Part shown: positions 57,771 to 64,000 of the stretch, in pieces | Numbering within the stretch: the first letter of the stretch is position 1 | How the letters are laid out: every line of letters starts with the position of its first letter | Translations under genes and position numbers: made by a program | Assembly (NCBI GenBank): GCA_030562195.1 | Contig: JAUJPP010000006.1 | Location: 2,852,001 to 2,916,000 of the forward strand | Direction: 5' to 3' | DNA from: Nipponacmea schrenckii | Taxonomy: Eukaryota > Mollusca > Gastropoda > Lottiidae | Length of the DNA: 64,000 nucleotides | Notes under the pieces: model-generated | Seen by the model: only the letters and a program-made list of their open reading frames with translations | The model's database searches: none | Told to the model about the DNA's origin: nothing

Positions 57771-59020
57771 TGAAAGTAAAACTTGAATATCTGTTAGTCA
57801 TGCCCTGATTTATCTGAATGGAATCCGTCCATTATTACCTAACAAATCAAATCAGCAACAACAAAAAAGGATCTGGGTCATCAATCTGTGTCTTTCGAGA
57901 TTGCATGCTTTGTTATTTGTTTTACCAACACGATGTTGCTCTGAAGGATTTACCTTTGTAAATATGTGATTGCTATTATTTTCTTTTTCTCTTTGTGTTT
58001 GCTTTTCTACATTGGTCTTTTTTACCTTTTGAGACTGGCTTTATAAATTCTGATTTTTATTCCTGTTTCCTTCGCTTTGTAGTGTTTGCTATTCAGATAG
58101 TGTTCATTGTTCTGTTTATCATGCTTGCGCTTACGTTATACATGTATTTGCATAGAAGCTCTTCAAGACAAATTGTATTGTTTGTTTAAATCTATACTAG
58201 TTTATTATTGTTTTATTTTTTGGGCTTCAACATACAAGTTTGAATCAATTTATATTCTTTTTGCTTTTTTGTTTTTGTTTCAATCGGATTGAATTGCCGA
58301 TTTGTATGAGTCTTATTAAAATAGACCAAACTTTCGTTCCATATTTTATAAGCTTTTATAATTGCTATAGTTACCTCAGTTAGAATATAAACCTCTTGAA
58401 GACAGCAAATAAATATCTCCCCACTCCAACACTGGGATTTTGTGGTGACATGAGCAAAAATGTAATCCGAGAAGAATTTGATTATTGGTTACTGGTTACA
58501 CCTTTTGTACATGTCCCGAACTCCCAGCGTTTAAGAGGGAGGGAATTTGATTGGCTGGCGGTTTCATCAAACGGTGAATATTTAAGAGGCATTAAATCCT
58601 AAACGAAATGGCGGCATCAAAAATAATAAAACTAATAGTTATTTTATTAAATAAGTGTCACAAATCATTACATAACAATATATACAGAATAAATGACAAC
58701 ATTGAGATTTCCACCTAAAAGAGGCTCATCAGACACTTAAACAATTAAAACGAAAGTTAACAAGACATATAGATACATAAAATATTTAATAAATATTGTA
58801 ATATTAATTATATTTAATAAAGCTATATAAAAAAAAACGGAACGAAAGGTTGGTCTAATCTAAATTATAGTAGACTTATATCACGGCCGTGCAGATCTAC
58901 AAGATGTAGAACCTGCGAGGATATTTTAACATCCAATTACTTGTCTTAAAAATATAACGGTATATAATACACTATCAAAGGCTAACGTTCTTGTACCAGC
59001 ACTTATATTATTAACCTAAT
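57771..59020. other. Intergenic, nothing firmly recognised
   Basis: Several 60-75-codon frames but none resembles a protein family. T-rich at 57970-58280. Confidence 0.4.
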
Positions 59021-59025
59021 TTCAT

Positions 59026-59286
59026 GTGACAAATATATTTGAGAGAAAGGATTTATGGTCCCCGTTTCTACATTACCATCATGTTGACAAACCTATTGGC
59101 ATCCACTTTAACTTCTCAAATCAATCCCTCGCAGATATGGAAGTTGCACCCTATCGGAAGGTCAACTTTGAAGAAGACATCTACCATAAAAGCCCAAGAT
59201 TATACGGGAAGAGCTATTGGATAAATCAACTACGAACTATAATCTTTAAATGGCGTTTAGTAAAGGTGTCAGATAAAATGAACTAA
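59026..59286 (+). pseudogene. Possible GIY-YIG endonuclease-end remnant of a retroelement
   Basis: The frame reads KPIGIHFNFSNQSLADMEV and later RLYGKSYWINQLRTI. In GIY-YIG domains linked to Penelope-like and some other retroelements, an 'HFN..(G)HS..DM.(V/I)' block is followed about 25-30 residues later by 'R..RE.(Y/F)WI..L.T'. The spacing and many positions fit. No catalytic GIY-YIG start is present, and no reverse transcriptase upstream, so at most it is a fragment. It is followed immediately by a hairpin (59307). Confidence 0.45.
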
Positions 59287-59306
59287 TTCTTATACATTAC
59301 AATTAG

Positions 59307-59406
59307 TAACTTTATTTGAGTGATGTTTCAACCAGCGTTCTCTGGTCTTGACATTGCTTGACAAAGACCGGAGAACGCTGGTTAAAACATCACTCAAATA
59401 AAGTTA
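59307..59406. repeat. Near-perfect ~43-bp hairpin
   Basis: 'aactttatttgagtgatgtt' plus 'accagcgttctctggtctt' is repeated as reverse complement 'aagaccggagaacgctggt' plus 'aaacatcactcaaataaagt', with a ~12-nt loop and only about two mismatches. It lies just 3' of the GIY-YIG-like remnant and could be its terminal structure. Confidence 0.88.
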
Positions 59407-59409
59407 ATA

Positions 59410-60165
59410 TTTCTAATCAACTACGAACCCAACTCTCTGCACAAAATATACAATATGGCTCTCAAATCATTCCGCTCCATTCAACACTATTTCTTGCCAA
59501 GCATCCCGTACCATCAAAAGATACTATATAGAATTACAAAATCGATCCCCCACTAAAATATTTTCATTAAAAAAAATTGGTCATAGCCTATTCTAAAAAC
59601 AAAAGGAAACTGTACATGATATCCTGGTACGTGGATGACTTGATCCAATTGAGGATGACAAAATTCCGTATAAGATTAATTGAATACACTTACTTCTAGT
59701 TAGATATTTTTTGTTATTGTATCCTCATTTTAACATCTTTCCATATTTTACAGGAAGTCAAGAATCGTTTTTCTTCAACATTTCAGAATAAATGACTCTT
59801 TCATTATAATTATGATTTTGTTAATCCACAGCAAGCTTCTTCCAATGTTTTTATTATATCTTGTTCTATTATTCGCGTCAAGAAGTTCATGTATTTTTCA
59901 ATTTTTGGTCCTATAAGACCAAGTTTAATTGAAACTAAATATTAATTTCTTTGGTTTTAATTCATTTAATTTTAACATGAATAAAGTTTTAAACATAACT
60001 GAAATACTGAGCCAGTGCCTTCTATTGAATAGTTATAAGTTTAAATAGTAAGTGGTATCTTTTCAACCATCTTAATCACTAGATTTCTAATGTCGTATTT
60101 TTTACATTCAACCACCCCTGCTTACAATGACCGGACGTGATTGTTATTTAAATTGTACGTTAAAA
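59410..60165. other. Intergenic, nothing recognised
   Basis: AT-rich DNA; no gene or clear repeat. Confidence 0.4.
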
Positions 60166-60440
60166 TAATAGGTGATTTTTTGCGGTCGTGTGCATGGCCG
60201 CGGGAACTATATATTATATCCATTTTATAAACAAATTGTAGGTTGAAAATCTGTCCATTTCATGCACATGTACTTGTGTATTTTTAAACAAATTGTACGT
60301 GGAGTATTGTATATTTATTTTCTGGTCATGTACTTGATCGCCGGAACATAGATCTGTCCATTTGATACACATGTACTTGTGTATTTTTAGTATTTTAGAC
60401 GAATTGTATATTGAGATATTATGTATTTTCGATTTTTTTC
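60166..60440 (+). repeat. ~120-bp degenerate direct repeats
   Basis: Segments near 60260 and 60375 share 'catgtacttgtgtattttta' and 'aatctgtccattt/gatctgtccattt', with related parts ('ggtcgtgtgcatgg', 'ggtcatgtacttga') on either side. About two and a half copies. Confidence 0.6.
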
Positions 60441-60454
60441 TTTTTTGATTTTTT

Positions 60455-60572
60455 TATTTTTTTTTTTCCAATATATTGCCCCATGGGCTGAATGTGAGAC
60501 AGGACCATGTCCTTGTGTATTGGGCATAATTCTGACCCATGTAAAATAAAGAGTTTATTATTATTATTAAAC
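60455..60572 (+). mobile_element. Possible LINE 3' end with (ATT)n tail
   Basis: 'ccaatatattgccccatggg', 'aaaataaagagtttatt' and then four ATT units. A 3' end closing on short ATT repeats is seen in several non-LTR retrotransposons. No coding sequence upstream. It offers a possible source of ATT microsatellites but does not prove it. Confidence 0.35.
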
Positions 60573-61535
60573 CATGATTAATGGAATTTAGTCATATATA
60601 ATAACATATTTTCCTTATCTTTTCTAACATGCAACTGCACATGCTGCTCATAATGATCTTAAACGAGATTTGTTATTGAACCATGTCTAAATTCATAAGA
60701 TATTTATCATTTGAAGCAGTGTTTGTCAGCGATATTCGGGGTGAGATTTTATAGTAGTAAGAAGACGTATACAGTCCTAATGAGGGTCATTAATGATATA
60801 AAACAGGTTATACAAGAAAACTATCCACGTGCATATAAGTTAATTATAAATTAATTGGAAATTCATCGATTTTTATATCAGCTCTGGTTTGTAGTCTGTT
60901 GATATATCTTAAATGAAACCTACCTCTTATAATGCACATAAAGTTTAACTTCTCAAACTAGGCCAATAGGAGTATAATATATTCATTAGTGGATCAACGC
61001 GGTGTCATGACTATCCAAAAGGATCTATGTATAATCCAAGAATTCATATACAATATCAAAACTTGTTTCAGGGATAATTACTGGGTTTATAGATTATATT
61101 GTATAATAGGGATTATGTTGTATAGTTTTGACACCAGGTAAGTTCTACTGAATGATATTATAATCTTATTGACCAAATTTAAGAAGTTACATTGGATGTT
61201 CATTCTTAGAGGAAGTATCCCTTTAAAACCTGCTTTCATTTGTAAATGCATTGATTTTGCATCAACATGCATATTGGTAATTTTGTCTGGCTTAACGGTA
61301 CATAGTTTTTATGGCATGGAATAAAAGAATAAAATCAAGGCTGATCCGTTATCTAAAATCAAAGTTGGATTACGTTGTATTATGGAATGCAGATAACTTG
61401 TCAAGTGGGTGTTATTAAGTTTGTTCATTGATTTGTGGTCCGGAGGCTAATAAGTGTTACCTGGTCTAAGTAAAGTACAAAGAAAAAAGCAATCAAATAT
61501 GTTTTAAGGCATCAACTAAATAGGATTAACATCGT
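60573..61535. other. Intergenic, nothing recognised
   Basis: AT-rich DNA; short frames only. Confidence 0.4.
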
Positions 61536-61792
61536 GTGTCATACAGTTGGTTAGAGTGTTGGTATGTTCATGATATCATTTGAATTGTAACGTCAAGTCA
61601 ATGTTAGCTTTGGGTTCCGATCTCAATCGACGTGTTAAAGTCTTGAATAAGTCATCTTCACTCATAATTCCAGTCGACCCAACAATAAATGCGTACGGAT
61701 AATCCAGGAAAGATCAATGGCAAGAGGTTTGGCCAAGAGTCAGCTAGAAGAAAGGATCCTTAACTGTGAACCTAAGTTGTTATCCTTGTAAA
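61536..61792 (+). mobile_element. tRNA-derived SINE, full-length copy (plus strand)
   Basis: Plus-strand counterpart of the 51.6-kb element: tRNA-like head 'acagttggttagagtgttgg', B-box-like 'gggttccgatctcaatcga', body 'cataattccagtcgacc' and 'ggcaagaggtttggccaaga', tail 'aacctaagttgttatccttg'. The A-box region has decayed and is present once only. Confidence 0.85.
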
Positions 61793-62869
61793 ATATAAAT
61801 GTTTCAACACGCCTTGAATATTAAATAGATAGCCTACGGGTTCCTATTTTTCAAAGGTTTTACAATCCTGTAAAACGATGTGCTGATCATTTCAAACCAG
61901 TTTTGATGTTCGTCTTAGAAAACGACGCTCGTTTGTCATTTCTCCTCGACTTTGAATTAATATGTAGCTATTCTTTGAGCTACAACTAAACCTGTGTTTT
62001 GGGTTTCGAGATGCGATTAGTACTTGAGTGTTTTATTTTCGACTTCAATTTGCAGTTAGTTCTTGGGTTTTTTGTCTATTCTCGAATAGCAATAGTATCA
62101 CACAACTTCAATTTATATTTGCCAAAATCCGGTTCTGATGTCAACTTTGAAGTGATTTGTGATGTATCTATCGGTATAAGTAACTATATAAGTATGATAT
62201 ATATAACTAATTGAAATGTAGTGTAAAGACAAAGAATCGCTTAACCGGGTGTGAAATCTATATGTTTGATATTTGGTTAAAAATTTCTTTTTAAGTCTGT
62301 ATTTATGAAATATATATTTCTTTCCTGTCAAATAATGCTAGGTATGATATATCTGTTGCACAGGAAGTCAACGCATCACTTAACACGATATAAAACCTAT
62401 ACATTTAATATTCGGTTATATTATTTGCCAAAATACAATTTTGATGTCAACCTTAATGATAAGCGTCAGATTTCTCTGGCTATGTATAATATATATGAAT
62501 CTTTATGAATAGATGGTAGTGTGAAGATGAAGAATCACTGTAGTCGATAAAAAACCTATACGTTCGGTTTGTTTTATCCTCATTGACTACGGGGGTTGGA
62601 TATTCAACTGTATCATTGTTTATTTTGTATTGTTCTTGTTACTGATTGTTAGGATGTCGTGGTAACATTTCCTATTTACAGTTATCTTTTCTCGGCTGCA
62701 CATCGACAAGTGTTATATTTGTGACTTAGACAATACATTTAATCTTTGATTCTGATATACGAAACTCTAGGAATATAATTGTGAATCGTGATATCAGAAT
62801 TTCTACCCGGTACATTCTATAATTAAACTGTAAAAAAAGGTATTCTTAATGAATTTGATAAATAAATAT
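61793..62869. repeat. Intergenic with diverged ~310-bp direct duplication
   Basis: About 62115-62340 and 62420-62600 share 'gccaaaat', 'tgatgtcaac', 'aaagaatcgctt/gaagaatcact' and 'aacctatac/aaatctatatg' in the same order, with a third partial unit at 62365-62420. No gene seen. Confidence 0.5.
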
Positions 62870-62877
62870 AAGACGGA

Positions 62878-63142
62878 GTTAAATTCGGTTTACTTCTGAC
62901 AATATTAATGGTTTGATTTCGGTTTACTTCTGACGATATAAATGGTTTGATTTCGGTTTACGTCTGACGATATTAATGGTTTGATTTCGGTTTACGTCTG
63001 ACGATATTAATGGTTTGATTTCGGTTTACGTCTGACGATATTAATGGTATGATTTCGGTTTACATCTGACGATATTAATGGTTTGATTTCGGTTAACGTC
63101 TGACGATATTAATGGTATGATTTCGGTTTACGTCTGACGATA
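62878..63142. repeat. 34-bp minisatellite (~8 copies)
   Basis: Unit 'gacgatattaatggtttgat' plus 'ttcggtttacgtct', with single-base variants. Very regular. Confidence 0.95.
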
Positions 63143-64000
63143 TTATTGATATAAATGAAATTTAAAAGTTTCGATTTTTTTCAGAAAGTAAACTGGCATG
63201 TATATTCAGAAGTAATTCTGTAATTAACTTTTGATAAGTTGCATAGGACATACTAAAATGGATAATTATATTGGATTTTGGTCCTAAGATTGTAAATATT
63301 CGAGGAAAGGTAAGAAATATATGCTTTTGTATAACATGTTGCGATTTAACCTGAGTCTGATGTCTTAAATTAATTTTAATTTCGTTTGTGAAACAAGTTT
63401 AGTTTTCTATATTTATCAAAAAGCAATAACTTTTCCACATTAAAATAACAGTGTTTTGAAATTTGCTAAACGATTAGTCAGGATGAAAAAAAGATCCTTG
63501 ATAGAGAATAGAGGAGTTTTAAACCTTAGTCGTATTCCTTTGAAAACTTTCTGAGATAAAATAACAAAGAAATTATTGTACAAGGAAAATGATTTATTTT
63601 CATAGGTCATTTAGAAGTTTATATTAAATTTATTAAATTGAGATTTTAAAATTAGGTCGAAGTGAACAATCTGTCAGAAAGTACACAAAAAAACGGAAAC
63701 AGAGAATTCAAATGCAGACTTTTTTTTTGAAGCGATGTGATAATTTCAACCCCTGACTTGTGGTGGTATACTCATTTTCCATCAAATATTTGGTTGATTA
63801 TAATAACGTGGTTGGTTATATATCATTAAGATATGCGATCAGCCCCGTCGCCAGGACAGAATTGGTACTGGGTCCTTTCAAAAAACTCAAAGATTATTTA
63901 AGACGATTCCAAGAAGTCAAAATCCTTATCAAAACGTTCATCCTTCTAAGTTTTTTTTTTTTTGTAAATGAATCAATCTCTGCTAACCGAAGAGGTTTTG
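63143..64000. other. Intergenic to the window end, nothing recognised
   Basis: AT-rich DNA without recognisable gene, repeat or RNA. Confidence 0.4.

Noticed and set aside
59307..59406. Hammerhead ribozyme in the hairpin
   Set aside because: I looked for the CTGATGA...GAAA core expected in some Penelope-like elements and did not find it.

Overview
This is eukaryotic, intron-containing, AT-rich DNA packed with repeats. It most resembles an invertebrate nuclear scaffold, and I would guess a mollusc such as a limpet. The evidence for that is spliced genes with GT..AG junctions, tRNA-derived SINEs, hAT-like and TTAA-target miniature transposons, (ATT)n microsatellites, satellites, and an assembly gap of exactly 500 N. 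The species guess is inference. There is no operon structure, CRISPR array or rRNA.

About 1-43.4 kb is a segmentally duplicated tract. The repeating block, about 15-18 kb long, reads: 25-bp satellite; a small three-exon gene of unknown function (160 aa, minus strand); an (ATT)n microsatellite; a galactose-3-O-sulfotransferase-like gene (minus strand); a 28-bp array derived from a tRNA-SINE; a short palindrome; a conserved ~0.53-kb flank ('R'); and a 40-bp satellite. Sulfotransferase copies lie at 3.2-4.4 kb (open), 21.5-22.6 kb (two frameshifts, pseudogene) and 36.9-38.0 kb (open). The small gene is intact at 17.3-18.3 kb and 34.1-35.0 kb, and a broken piece of its last exon lies at 32.1 kb. 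The copies have private insertions: a 1.7-kb palindrome carrying an hAT MITE (11.7-13.4 kb), poly(A)-ended repeats (8.0-10.3 kb), decayed Ty3/Gypsy integrase and DIRS-like gag pieces (25-27.7 kb), and a TTAA-flanked MITE inside the satellite (42.45-42.94 kb).

About 43.4-64 kb is not part of that duplication. It holds two ATP-grasp-fold ligase-like genes in head-to-head orientation (44.8-46.1 kb minus; 49.5-50.8 kb plus). They are mosaics: about half identical at the N-terminus, then identical over roughly 70 residues and nearly identical in DNA there, which suggests gene conversion. The plus-strand copy is preceded by 12 tandem ~69-bp copies of its own 3' splice site plus start codon, each able to act as a decoy acceptor and a decoy 7-codon ORF. 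From 51 to 64 kb I see mostly non-coding DNA with SINEs, another MITE, tRNA-like tandem repeats, microsatellites, a GIY-YIG-like remnant and a hairpin, and no gene I can defend.

The sulfotransferases probably act in the Golgi on galactose-containing glycans. The substrates of the ATP-grasp enzymes and the role of the small protein cannot be told from the sequence.
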